Below are positions 8,627 to 17,632 of a stretch of 64,000 bases of DNA, one piece after another. Both the position numbers and the translations under genes were made by a program. The notes under the pieces were generated by a model. The model ran no database searches. It was not told the DNA's origin and saw only the letters and a list, made by a program, of their open reading frames with translations. Numbering within the stretch: position 1 is the first letter of the stretch; each line of letters opens with the position of its first letter. Source of the DNA: Chitinolyticbacter albus (GTDB lineage: Bacteria > Pseudomonadota > Gammaproteobacteria > Burkholderiales > Chitinibacteraceae); the NCBI RefSeq assembly GCF_024437655.1, contig NZ_JANBVF010000021.1:35408-99407 (forward strand), written 5' to 3'.

Positions 8627-8755
8627 ACGGCGCTCCTTAAGTAATAAACACTTCGATTCACTGCCTACCGCGTTTTCCTGCTTCCCGCTTTTGACCAGCG
8701 GCGGTCTGAACGCCCCGGCCGAAGGCGGGTATGGGTCTGCGATCTCGTACCCCGC

Positions 8756-9979
8756 TCAATGCGTGCCGCCTTCGCCGCTGCTGGTCGTGGCCACCGGCAG
8801 CGATACCGCGGGCAACGATGGATAGCTGTTGGCGCGAGGCCGGCTGGGCAAACTGGTCACCACCTGGTGCGTGCCGCTGGCGATCTGTCCATGCAAGGTC
8901 TGCCAATGCTCTGGAGCAGCCTGGCTGGTGTAGAACTTGCCGCTGTAGTGCGTGCCCCCGGGGCTGCTCAGGTTGGCGCCCAGCGAGGCGGCGCACGATC
9001 CGCAGCGGATCTTGGTGCCGTCCATATCGCCGTGCTGATACTGCTCCTGATGCAGCGCCTCACCGATGTTCTGCTCGGCATGGCGCGGGTCCTTGCCCGG
9101 AGCGGTATTGGTCACCACGGTGTAGTCGCCGGTCATGAACTTGGCGTGGATCACATCGGCGGTGCCCAGCCCCGCGTGCAAGCCGGCCCTATCCTCCGGC
9201 GGCGCCGCCTCATCGATCTGCCGCGCACGCCGTGCCTGGTTTTCCTTGTGGAACATCAGCTTGGTTGCGGATGCGGCCAGATCGGCATTCTCGGCCAGTG
9301 CCGCCTTGGCAATATGCTCGTGCGGCGACTTGCCGCGCTGTTGCAACAGCCACTGCTGGCTTTCCTTGGTGTTGCCGCTGGCAAACAGATCGAGCCGGCC
9401 GTCCTTGATGCCATAGCCGAACTGGATTTCGACCGGCTCCATCGCCGAGTGGGTATCGGCTTTGCCAGCGTGCGTGGCCGAGTGGTACATCATGTCGCTC
9501 AGTTGCGAGAGCATTTGCCGTGGTCGGCTATAGGTTTCATCGACATGATCCGGCAACTGGCGAAGCGTGTGGCTGGGCGTCGACGGAAACATGCCCCCCT
9601 GATTGCCACCGGAGTACGGCCCGCCAAGTTGCTTTACTGCATCGGCTTTCACGTCTTTTGAGGTTCCACTGAAACGGCGAAGGTCTATCTGCAGTTCAGC
9701 GGGTTGTGTCGGTGCTGCCGTCGTGCTGGCGGCGCGCTGCTGCTCCGCCCAGTGCGTGACCTGTGCGCGAAACCCCTCATCTCGCACCAGTGTTTTGGGG
9801 CTCTCCGCGCCATGAACCTGCATCATGGATTGCTGCAGGCCGGGATGCGGCGCGGTGCTGCCGCTTGGCGCCTGAGGGCGCAGCATCGGCGCGAGCGCGC
9901 TACGCGGACGCTTGAGGGTGCTTTCCGTTGTCTGCACCGGTTCGATGCGCAAACGCTTGGATGAGCTTTCCGAAGCCAT
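8756..9979 (-). CDS. candidate T6SS effector with cytidine-deaminase-like zinc motif
   Basis: A 407-residue protein. The C-terminal third has the two zinc-binding motifs of the nucleotide/nucleic-acid deaminase fold: His300-Ala-Glu302 (in PRHAEQNIGEAL) and, 24 residues later, Cys326-x-x-Cys329 (IRCGSCAASLG). The Glu would be the proton shuttle. These are the only cysteines I see in the protein. A strand pattern (DYTVVTNTAPG before HAE; HYSGKFYTSQ after CxxC) fits the toxin-deaminase families. The N-terminus is basic and serine-rich (MASESSSKRLR) and about 250 residues precede the catalytic region. It sits immediately downstream of tssA. Substrate (free nucleotide, DNA or RNA) cannot be told from sequence. 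Confidence 0.6.
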   Translation of the reverse strand: MASESSSKRLRIEPVQTTESTLKRPRSALAPMLRPQAPSGSTAPHPGLQQSMMQVHGAESPKTLVRDEGFRAQVTHWAEQQRAASTTAAPTQPAELQIDLRRFSGTSKDVKADAVKQLGGPYSGGNQGGMFPSTPSHTLRQLPDHVDETYSRPRQMLSQLSDMMYHSATHAGKADTHSAMEPVEIQFGYGIKDGRLDLFASGNTKESQQWLLQQRGKSPHEHIAKAALAENADLAASATKLMFHKENQARRARQIDEAAPPEDRAGLHAGLGTADVIHAKFMTGDYTVVTNTAPGKDPRHAEQNIGEALHQEQYQHGDMDGTKIRCGSCAASLGANLSSPGGTHYSGKFYTSQAAPEHWQTLHGQIASGTHQVVTSLPSRPRANSYPSLPAVSLPVATTSSGEGGTH

Positions 9980-9995
9980 GGCGGGGTAACGCCGC

Positions 9996-11135
9996 TCACT
10001 TACCCTGCTGCTGCACTTCCAGCCCCAGCATCTCGAACACGCTCAGCTGCCCTCCGAGGCGCAGGAACACCTCCTGGTAGAGCTCGACCGTGTTGAGGTT
10101 GCCCCACTCGATCGCACGGCGGATCAGATAGGGCACGGGGCTGTGCGGCTCGATATGCATCAAGTAGTCGGCCGCCTCGGCAAGGCGTGCGTAGGCCTCA
10201 TTGCGCCCGGAAATCGGGCCCAGTGCGCCGCCCACCGGCGGGTAGAAGTCGTCCTCCTCGATCCGCGGCGTCTCAGCGTGGTGGTGTGGCTCGGGCGCCG
10301 CTTCGGTAAAGCGCAAGGCGCCCGCATCGATACCGCGCTTCTTCAACTCGGCAGCGATCACGCCCTGGATCTGTTCCATAAGGCCGGTGAAGGTGCGCAG
10401 GCTGGGTGCGTCGTCGCCGAAGCGCTCGTCGAGCGTGGCGGACAGCGCTTCGGCGGCCGCAAGCGCATCGCTCAGCGTACAAAAGAGCCAGCCATACGCA
10501 TCGCTGCCGGTGGCCGATACCGCGGCTGATACCTCCGCCTGGACGGCCCCTTCCGCTGGAGGCGCATTGCGCCCGCCCGAGGCCTTGAGTTGCTCGTTGC
10601 GCCGCGCCTGGTCCCAGTCGGCCCAGGTGTAGTCCCGGTCGCGCCCGGTGGCGGTGAGTGGAATGCGGCGCAGGGCGGGCAAGAGCTTATCGTTCAGCCA
10701 GCGCAGCACATTGGCGCGGTAGTCCAGATCGCCATCGGGCGCGGCCGGATACAGGCCATCCCAGAAGCGCTGGCACAGGCCATCGATCAGCGCGAGGCAG
10801 CAGGCGATGCCGGCAAAGCCGTTGCGGTTGAGCTCGGCTTCGAGCAGCCAGGCGGCGAGCTGCAGATCCTTGCTTTCGCCGGCAATGGCCTGCGCGGCCA
10901 GCGTGGACACGCGATCCCAGTCGGCACGCTTGAGCTCGTGCTCCCAGGTGCCCTGCGGCAGCGTGGCGTCGTCGGCGCGGCGTGCTTCCTCGATCTGACG
11001 GTAGACAGGCCCATTGCGCAAGGCGGCTCCCGTAGGGGTGCTTCCTGCGATGGGAGCGAGCATCTGCTCCAGATCCGTGCCCCATTGGTCACGGGCATAT
11101 TGGGCGATACGTTCTTGCTGCTGGTTCGTAGTCAT
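9996..11135 (-). CDS. tssA: type VI secretion system protein TssA (ImpA-type)
   Basis: A 379-residue TssA, the cap/baseplate-associated protein that helps initiate and coordinate tail-sheath assembly. The ImpA N-terminal domain is visible: a segment on LAPIAGSTPTGAALR, then a YRQIEEARRADD helix, and WLLEAELNRNGFAGI with FWDGLYP. The C-terminus carries the conserved HSPVPYLIRRAIEWGNLNTVELY motif. The ATG at 11135 has TAGGAG 8 nt upstream and is preferred to the longer frame starting at 11225. It lies between the polyproline gene and the deaminase-like cargo gene. Confidence 0.92.
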   Translation of the reverse strand: MTTNQQQERIAQYARDQWGTDLEQMLAPIAGSTPTGAALRNGPVYRQIEEARRADDATLPQGTWEHELKRADWDRVSTLAAQAIAGESKDLQLAAWLLEAELNRNGFAGIACCLALIDGLCQRFWDGLYPAAPDGDLDYRANVLRWLNDKLLPALRRIPLTATGRDRDYTWADWDQARRNEQLKASGGRNAPPAEGAVQAEVSAAVSATGSDAYGWLFCTLSDALAAAEALSATLDERFGDDAPSLRTFTGLMEQIQGVIAAELKKRGIDAGALRFTEAAPEPHHHAETPRIEEDDFYPPVGGALGPISGRNEAYARLAEAADYLMHIEPHSPVPYLIRRAIEWGNLNTVELYQEVFLRLGGQLSVFEMLGLEVQQQGK

Positions 11136-11155
11136 GACCGCACTCCTAGTCCCGA

Positions 11156-11515
11156 TCAAATTTTGGGGAACGTGATCTTGCCAACGCCGCCGCGCGAACC
11201 GGGGGCATCGGGCTTGGCTGTCCACCGTCCGCTGTCGGGTCGAAAATCATCGACATGGCTGTGAAAGCGCTGGGTACGCATATCCGAGACCGGGTCATAC
11301 ATACCAACCGAGTACGAGCGCCCGCGACCAGTCTGCTGTTGCGCCACGGTCGTGAACTCCCGGACATAGGGGAACGGAGCCGGCGGTGGCGGTGGCGGTG
11401 GCGGTGGCGGTGGCGGCGGCGGCGGCGGCGGCGGCGACGGGGTCTTGGGTGTAAAGGCCGGCGCATTGGGGTTGAACGCGAACGACTTGCCGCTCCCGCT
11501 TCCAGATGTGGACAT
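11156..11515 (-). CDS. small polyproline-tract protein between tssM and tssA
   Basis: A 119-residue protein starting MSTSGSGSGKSF, with CAGGAG 6 nt before the ATG. Residues about 28-46 are an uninterrupted run of roughly 18 prolines, encoded by a pure CCG block followed by alternating CCG/CCA codons. The rest (YSVGMYDPVSDMRTQRF and onward) is polar with no known domain. A proline run of this length needs elongation factor P for translation and would form a stiff polyproline-II rod. Its position within the core operon suggests a structural or cargo-linker role, which is inference. Confidence 0.7.
   Translation of the reverse strand: MSTSGSGSGKSFAFNPNAPAFTPKTPSPPPPPPPPPPPPPPPPPPAPFPYVREFTTVAQQQTGRGRSYSVGMYDPVSDMRTQRFHSHVDDFRPDSGRWTAKPDAPGSRGGVGKITFPKI
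11378..11436. repeat. GGTGGC/GGC microsatellite
   Basis: A tandem tract of about ggtggc x6 followed by ggc x7 that encodes the proline run of the small protein on the minus strand. Such tracts are prone to slippage in units of 3 or 6 bases, which would change the proline number without a frameshift. Confidence 0.85.
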
Positions 11516-11534
11516 ATTCAGCTCCTGATCTTGG

Positions 11535-14500
11535 TCATGAACCGCCGCTCGGCCAGAGCAGCGGCGCGCGTTGCGGGAAACTCGCCGGCAGCGTCAGCGG
11601 CTGCACGGCTTTCGTTTTGGGGTCGACGCCCGAGAGCTTCATGCCGAGATAGGCGCGCATGGGGCGCTGCTCGGTACGGCCGTCGGGCTGGCCGGGATTG
11701 GCCGTGGGTACGTTGAACTCCAGCAACAGCCGGGTCGGGTCGGCCGGATCGCGCGTCTGTACGCCGCGCGGTCCGTGGCTGCGGATCAGCCGCAACAGCG
11801 CCCATTCACCGGTGGCGACAAAGCTTGCCACCTGGCCGTCCACCGTCAGATCGCTCTGGCGCGCGTCGGCGAACGGTCGCCACACCGAGCGATCGGCCCA
11901 TTGCAGATCGAGCACCAGCACCTGGCCCCATGGCCAGGGCAGCGTGCTGCTGCGGTTGGGAAAGCCCGCCTGGCGCTCGCCGCTGGTGAGCGTCCAGTTC
12001 AAGAGCTGCTCGCTGCCGGCGGCGTCGGCCGTCTGCGCGCGGAAGGTCAGGTCGAGCTGCACCGGCAGGCTGATGTCGCCGGCGGTGAGCGTGCTCTTGA
12101 AGAAGGCGTTGGCCGCGTCGAGCCCGTCGAGGAAATCGTCGGCCGATTGCAGGTACTCCACCGGCACGTCGTCGAGCACCTTTTCCAGCCGGGCGCGCTC
12201 GGCGTCGTAATCGGCGAAGAAGCGCTTCACCGTCGCGAGCGAGGCATCACGCGCGGTGAGCGGGCCGAACGGGTAGCGCCCGGCCAGTTCGCGATTGAAG
12301 CGATCGGCGAACTCGCGCCAGCTTTCCGCCGCCGCTGCCTGGCGCTGATCCTTGCAGCGCAGCGCCACCTTCTGCTCCAGCGCCTGGCGGCGGATCGAGA
12401 ACAGGTCGTTGCCGTAGCCGGGCGCCTTGTAGTCGGCCAAGGTCTTACTGCAGTTCTCGTAGCTCAGCGTCTCGAACTGCTTGAGAAAGAGATCGTCGAG
12501 CTTGGCGACCTGGCCGCTGGGCTCCTTGAACTGCACGTAGCGATTGAGCTCGCCGATGGTATTGGTCCAGTACTCGGCCGTTTGCGGATTGGCGCGCTGC
12601 GATTCGTCGATCACGCCGGCGTTCTGCAGCAGCTCCACGAAAGGCTGGGCGTAGCCTGCCAGCACGCCGCCGCGCGAAACCTGCCGCGCCAGATAGTCCT
12701 TGACCACTGGGGTGGAACCCAGCGCGAAGAACTGGCCATCGAGCGGGCCCTGGGTGGGGTCGTACAGCCGGCTCTGGCTCGCGAGCGCATCGACGCGTGC
12801 CAGGCTGTCGGCTGCGTAATCCCGGGTGCACTGCGTCACTTGCGCGCCGCTGGCGGTGAAACCCAGCTGATCGTAGAGCCGCAGCACGCCCAGCAGCGGG
12901 TCGACCACCCGCGCCATATCCTCGCTCTCGCGCGCTAGTTGCTCATCGGCCTGCGACAGCGCGTCGGTGGAAACCCGCGTCAGCACGGTGCCGTTGTCGG
13001 CGGGCATCTGGGCCTGGCGCATCGTGTCGTCGAGCACGTTCTGCAGCGCGCGGCGCGCCAGCCGGTCATACATCGGCCGCGTGTAGTCCGGCAGCGTGTC
13101 GTCCTTGGGCAGCTTGGCCTTGAAGCGCTGGTATTCGGCCACGTAGTTGGCGGCCGTGTTCACCATGGCCGGCCGCCAGCCCACGCTGGCCGACAGGCAC
13201 TGGAAGCGCCGGGGGCTGGCCACCTGCATGTAATCGAGGTTGACGAGGGTGGCAAGGCCCTGCAGTTCGTCCTCCAGCGCCTGGTTCAGCTCCAGGCCAC
13301 CGTCCTTCTGCGCGAACAGCAGGCCGTAGGGCGGCAGCTGCAGATTGGCCAGCACGGTTTGCGCGGGACGGGTGCAGCTGGTTTCATCGAACTGCGCAAG
13401 GTAGGAGAACAGCTGCGCGTAATCGTGGTTGCGCTGCTCCAGCGCGACGAAATCGGCGCGTAGCTGCGTCTGGATGCGCGAGCACGGATCGCTACCCTTG
13501 CCCGGCCGCAGCCATTCGCTGCGCACCCAGGTCAGCCATTGGGTGAAATCGCGCGTGTTCTGCAAGATGGGTTCCTGCTGCGCCTGCAAGGCCGCCAGCA
13601 GCTTGTTCCCCGCCTGCACCGATTTTTGCAGCGCTTGCTGGACTTGCGTCGCCTGCAACCCGTACTGCCGGGTGAGCTGGGTGCGCATCGCCTGCGGCAG
13701 GTTCGGGTGCAGATTACCCTGCACCGCGGCCAGCGCGTCCGAGAACGCGCCGTTTTCCCTGCTTACCTCGTCGGGCAGCGGCTTACCGTACGCGTAGCGC
13801 GCCAGCTCGGCGAACTCCTTCATCACGCGCGGGCTGTCGGCCGGCGTGCTCGCCTTTTCGATGTATTCGAAACGCGACAGATTGGTTTCCAGCTCGATCA
13901 GGCGCTTGAGGTTGCTCTGCAGCCGTTCGCGTGCGTCGAAATACGCCAGGTTGCCGTTGCCGAGGATGGATTTCTGGCTGTCCTCGAACAGGTGTTGCGC
14001 CCGCTTGCCCAGGTAGCAGCTGATGCTGGGCATGATCACCTGGTTGAAGCCTTCCTCGGCGATATAGTGCGCGCTCTCGCTGGTGGCATGGCCGTCGAAC
14101 CACGACACCGGAATGGCGAGATAGGTGAGGTCGGTATCGATGTGCGTCATCTGCCGGATCAGCCCGTACACCTGCTCGGCGCTGGCGCAATCGCTACTCA
14201 CCCGCTCGACGATTTCCAGCGAATGCTTGAGGGTCTGCACCTGGTGCTGCAATCGCACCGTGGACCACACCAGTGCCACGCACAGCAGCAGAAAACCGAC
14301 GATGCCCCCCACCTGCAGCTTGCGGATCACGCGGTTGCGCGACCACACCCCCGTGCGCGCCGGCCGCGCCAGCATGGGCTCGGCCAGTACCTTGTCCTCG
14401 ATCAGCGCGTCGACGAATTCGACGCTGGTGCAACGCGCGCCGGTGCTCGACGGCAGGCCGTTCGCCTCGCTGCTGCCAGTGAAGTACACGCCGCGGAAAT

Positions 14501-15440
14501 AGAAGCCCGGATGCCAGGCCGAGCCGCGGAACACCACCGACAGCCACTGGCCCAGTGGCTCGCGCAATTGCTGGAAGTGGCGCGGAAACAGGAAAAAACG
14601 ATCGGCATCGGCGATCTGGTCGTTCTCGGCGGCGGCGTCGAGCTGCAGCGTCTTCAGCCGCTCGTACATCACGTCCATCGCGTCCTCGGCCCATTCCTTG
14701 GGCGTGGCGCCCTCGGCGACGGCGGGCGCCGACCAGCCGATCAGCTGCTTGCGGTCGCGCGATGTCGCATCGTCGCGCGCGCCCAGCGCCTGCCAGTAGG
14801 CGGCGTAGCCATCGATGCCGTCGCACTGGCTGACCACCACATAGACCGGCAGCAGGAACTCGAACCGCTCCTGCACCTGGTAGAGCTGGCGGTAGACCCG
14901 GTCCGCCATCTCGTCGCGGACTTCAGCGCTGCTACGCGCCAGCGCCGGCGCTGCGACCACCACCACGATGCTGTCGATGGCGCGCTCGGGCCGCTGATCG
15001 CAAATCTCGGTGAGCACCGAGCTCCAGTCGCGCCCCTCCTTGCTGTCGGCGGGCGCGTTGGCGAGCTTGCCGTCGGCGTCGATCAGCACGCCGTGGTGCA
15101 GGAAATGCCATTCGCAGCTCTTGGCCCGCAGCTTCTGTTCGCGCTCGCCGATATCGCGACGCAGGTGCGACGACAGCGAAGCGATCAGACTGGACTTGCC
15201 GGCACCCTGCTCGCCCAGCAACAGCACCCAGGGTTCGCGATAGCGCCATTCGCGCCGCGTGCCGATGTAGTCGAGCGTCTGCAGCAGGCCCAGTCCGCGC
15301 TCTTTCAGCGTTTTGTACGATCCTGCCGACGTATTCACCGCGGAGATGGGCATGGGCTTGCGTGCCCGCCAGATCAGCCACAGGGCGATCAGCGCAACGA
15401 CGAAGGCGGCTACCAGTAGGCCAATGAAAAGCGTGCTCAC
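11535..15440 (-). CDS. tssM: type VI secretion system inner-membrane protein TssM (IcmF family)
   Basis: A 1301-residue IcmF/TssM, the inner-membrane ATPase-like scaffold of the TssJ-TssL-TssM trans-envelope complex. There is an N-terminal membrane helix at residues 4-24, a cytoplasmic NTPase domain with Walker A GEQGAGKSS at 76-84, a further membrane helix near residue 380 (GIVGFLLLCVALVW), and then a large periplasmic region ending in the TssJ-binding domain. The start overlaps the end of tssL by 4 nt, indicating translational coupling. Length is typical for the family. Confidence 0.95.
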   Translation of the reverse strand: MSTLFIGLLVAAFVVALIALWLIWRARKPMPISAVNTSAGSYKTLKERGLGLLQTLDYIGTRREWRYREPWVLLLGEQGAGKSSLIASLSSHLRRDIGEREQKLRAKSCEWHFLHHGVLIDADGKLANAPADSKEGRDWSSVLTEICDQRPERAIDSIVVVVAAPALARSSAEVRDEMADRVYRQLYQVQERFEFLLPVYVVVSQCDGIDGYAAYWQALGARDDATSRDRKQLIGWSAPAVAEGATPKEWAEDAMDVMYERLKTLQLDAAAENDQIADADRFFLFPRHFQQLREPLGQWLSVVFRGSAWHPGFYFRGVYFTGSSEANGLPSSTGARCTSVEFVDALIEDKVLAEPMLARPARTGVWSRNRVIRKLQVGGIVGFLLLCVALVWSTVRLQHQVQTLKHSLEIVERVSSDCASAEQVYGLIRQMTHIDTDLTYLAIPVSWFDGHATSESAHYIAEEGFNQVIMPSISCYLGKRAQHLFEDSQKSILGNGNLAYFDARERLQSNLKRLIELETNLSRFEYIEKASTPADSPRVMKEFAELARYAYGKPLPDEVSRENGAFSDALAAVQGNLHPNLPQAMRTQLTRQYGLQATQVQQALQKSVQAGNKLLAALQAQQEPILQNTRDFTQWLTWVRSEWLRPGKGSDPCSRIQTQLRADFVALEQRNHDYAQLFSYLAQFDETSCTRPAQTVLANLQLPPYGLLFAQKDGGLELNQALEDELQGLATLVNLDYMQVASPRRFQCLSASVGWRPAMVNTAANYVAEYQRFKAKLPKDDTLPDYTRPMYDRLARRALQNVLDDTMRQAQMPADNGTVLTRVSTDALSQADEQLARESEDMARVVDPLLGVLRLYDQLGFTASGAQVTQCTRDYAADSLARVDALASQSRLYDPTQGPLDGQFFALGSTPVVKDYLARQVSRGGVLAGYAQPFVELLQNAGVIDESQRANPQTAEYWTNTIGELNRYVQFKEPSGQVAKLDDLFLKQFETLSYENCSKTLADYKAPGYGNDLFSIRRQALEQKVALRCKDQRQAAAAESWREFADRFNRELAGRYPFGPLTARDASLATVKRFFADYDAERARLEKVLDDVPVEYLQSADDFLDGLDAANAFFKSTLTAGDISLPVQLDLTFRAQTADAAGSEQLLNWTLTSGERQAGFPNRSSTLPWPWGQVLVLDLQWADRSVWRPFADARQSDLTVDGQVASFVATGEWALLRLIRSHGPRGVQTRDPADPTRLLLEFNVPTANPGQPDGRTEQRPMRAYLGMKLSGVDPKTKAVQPLTLPASFPQRAPLLWPSGGS

Positions 15441-16222
15441 CTGTCAGCCCCTTGTTCACTCTTTTGCTGCAACAGCACTTCGATGGGCTGCAGCGACCAG
15501 AACCACAGCGCCTTCGAGGCGACGAGATAAATGCCGGCGGCGATCGCCAGCGCGATCAGCCAAGGCCGTAATGGCGCCAGACGCTTGTCCTCGCCACGCC
15601 GGGTGTGTTCGTAGGCCTGCCAGAACAGGTGGCCGTCGTCGCGCTCTTGCGCGCGGCCCTCGACGAAACGGTGCAGCTTCTGCCGCAACGCCTTGAGCGC
15701 CGCATCCCAGTGCCGGCCGCGATACTGCCCCTTGAACCCGAGCTGCAGCGCCAAGAGGAATACGGCGGCCAGATCGATATGCAGCGGGTTGCGCGCACCG
15801 GCGCGCGTCTGCAGCAGCTTGCTCGCCAGCTCGAAGAAACGGCGCCCGGCGTTGTGGGTGTGAAACAGCCGGTACTCCAGCATCACGTGCAGCCAGGGAT
15901 CGCGCCCGGGCCAGTCGAGCTCCAGGATGAAGATCTCGTCGGCCAGCGCCGCCATCACATACTGGGCGATGGCATAGGCGCGGCCATCAGCATCCGAGCC
16001 GTTCTCGCGCACGCGGCGGGTCTGGCGGCCCAGCACCTCCATCAGCCGGGCGCTGACGCGCGCGGCCAGATCGGCGCCGCGCATCGACGGCGCCTCCTCG
16101 CCGATGGCGAGATAGGCGGGCAGCCTCCCCTGCTCGTTGGCAAGCTTGATGCTCGCCACCTCTTCGTAGAATTCGGCGAAGCATCCGAGCAGGAAATGGG
16201 AGGCGCGCGCGACATCAGCCAT
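15437..16222 (-). CDS. tssL: type VI secretion system protein TssL (DotU family)
   Basis: A 261-residue DotU/TssL-type protein, the inner-membrane partner of TssM. The cytoplasmic hook domain has the conserved YVMAALADEIFIL and LEYRLFHTHNAGRRFFE segments. A single transmembrane helix (WLIALAIAAGIYLVASKALW) lies near the C-terminus with a short periplasmic tail, as expected for this C-tail-anchored protein. There is no OmpA-like peptidoglycan-binding extension. The gene overlaps both tssK upstream (8 nt) and tssM downstream (4 nt). Confidence 0.94.
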   Translation of the reverse strand: MADVARASHFLLGCFAEFYEEVASIKLANEQGRLPAYLAIGEEAPSMRGADLAARVSARLMEVLGRQTRRVRENGSDADGRAYAIAQYVMAALADEIFILELDWPGRDPWLHVMLEYRLFHTHNAGRRFFELASKLLQTRAGARNPLHIDLAAVFLLALQLGFKGQYRGRHWDAALKALRQKLHRFVEGRAQERDDGHLFWQAYEHTRRGEDKRLAPLRPWLIALAIAAGIYLVASKALWFWSLQPIEVLLQQKSEQGADR

Positions 16223-17621
16223 GAGTCGGCTCCGCCACGCGCTGCGCCGGAATCGACATCTTGCTGCGATACAGCAGGATGGCCGCCGGCATATGCAGGT
16301 TGGCCACGCCCTGGATCAGCAGCGAGCGGCCCGGCCGGTAGGCATGGGCCAGATCGCCGTTGATCTCCAGCTGCTCGTTCTGCACGATGAAGAAGGCGCT
16401 ACCGGGCTTGAGCTTGCGGGCGTTGATTTCGGTGGGGCTGAGCGCGCGCACGGTGGCACCGGGCAGGCGGCGCGTCTGCAGCACCGGCATCAGCTCGTCG
16501 CTGCCGATGCGGCATTCGCCCAGCCAGTGCGCGATCTCGGACAGCGTCTGCCCGGCGCGTGGCTTGAGTTCGATCAGCACCTCGCCCACATCGTCGGGCA
16601 GGCGGCGTGCAAAGCCCGAATCGCCCACCCGCGCGAACGGCTGGCTATCGTAGGCGGTATCGACAAGCGCCAGCTTGTCGCGGATGTAGCCCATCGCCAT
16701 GTCAAACTGCGCCACGCAGTCGTCGTGGCGATACGCATCCGGAATCGGCGGAATCGGATTGGCGCCGATCGACGCCACCGCACCGACCATCTGCATCAGC
16801 GCGCGATAGAGCAGCACCGGATGGATGTCGCCCGCCGACACCGCCACTTCCAGCGAGGGCAGGCCCAGCGCCAGGTGACGCGCCGCCGCTAGCGCGCGAT
16901 GCTGCTCGCTGGGCAGATCGTCGTGCTGGCCATCCTGGCGATCGCCCGCCAGCGTGCGCGCCTTGCTCCACAACTCCTGCATCATAAGGCGCAGCTGCCA
17001 TGACAGCCCCTGCTCCTTGAGGAAGGCCGAAACATCCATGCGCATCATCGGCGGGTGGTAGCGGGTGAGCCGCAACAGGCCCTTGTCATCACGCTCGACC
17101 TCGGCGATCGGGCAGGCGGTATAGCGTGCCGGCACATCGTTGCCGACATAGAGGCTGATGCGCGCGCGCAGCCGCTCGATCGGCACCTGGCCGTCGCCGG
17201 TGTTCTCGTCAGCGGCAAGCTCGCCCGAGACCGGATCGAAGCGCTGCACCGCGCTGCCGAGCGTCGCCGCCGTGGTACCGCGGGCCGGCACCACCAGCCA
17301 CACGCGTTGCGACCCGGCACGCTCGGACAAGGGCTTGGCGATATCCACTTCCAGCGAGACGTGGCCGTAGTGGCCGGGGAACAGCACGGCGAGGCCATCG
17401 GGCAGGATACATTCGAGCTCGGTGACGCGCAGCGTACCGCTCGCCACGCGCAAGGTATCGATCTCCAACCGACGCACGCCCCAGAAATGCGGCGTCAGGC
17501 TCATCAAGCGGTGGGTGAGCTGTGCGTGCAGGTAGATATCGTGCTGCTGCAGATGCTGCGGCGACAGCATCAATCCTTCCGACCATTGCAGCGGATCCGG
17601 CAGGGTGGTGTATTGCTCCAT
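16215..17621 (-). CDS. tssK: type VI secretion system baseplate protein TssK
   Basis: A 468-residue TssK, the trimeric adaptor linking the baseplate wedge (TssEFG) to the membrane complex. Typical features are the N-terminal PLQWSEGLMLSPQHLQQHD segment, PARYTACPIAEV in the first third, and the C-terminal half ending in AFFIVQNEQLEI and a VANLHMPAAILLYR strand. The ATG at 17621 is chosen because the longer open frame upstream overlaps tssJ and is arginine-rich. TssK follows tssJ by 11 nt. Confidence 0.94.
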   Translation of the reverse strand: MEQYTTLPDPLQWSEGLMLSPQHLQQHDIYLHAQLTHRLMSLTPHFWGVRRLEIDTLRVASGTLRVTELECILPDGLAVLFPGHYGHVSLEVDIAKPLSERAGSQRVWLVVPARGTTAATLGSAVQRFDPVSGELAADENTGDGQVPIERLRARISLYVGNDVPARYTACPIAEVERDDKGLLRLTRYHPPMMRMDVSAFLKEQGLSWQLRLMMQELWSKARTLAGDRQDGQHDDLPSEQHRALAAARHLALGLPSLEVAVSAGDIHPVLLYRALMQMVGAVASIGANPIPPIPDAYRHDDCVAQFDMAMGYIRDKLALVDTAYDSQPFARVGDSGFARRLPDDVGEVLIELKPRAGQTLSEIAHWLGECRIGSDELMPVLQTRRLPGATVRALSPTEINARKLKPGSAFFIVQNEQLEINGDLAHAYRPGRSLLIQGVANLHMPAAILLYRSKMSIPAQRVAEPTHG

Positions 17622-17632
17622 GATCTGTCCCT

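Noticed and set aside
11378..11436. GGTGGC tract as a CRISPR or other array
   Set aside because: It is a simple microsatellite within a coding frame, with no spacers.
11571..15419. Long plus-strand open frames opposite tssM (455 and 626 codons)
   Set aside because: They mirror the minus-strand gene in GC-rich DNA, have no recognisable domains, and lack ribosome-binding sites; tssM on the other strand is unambiguous.
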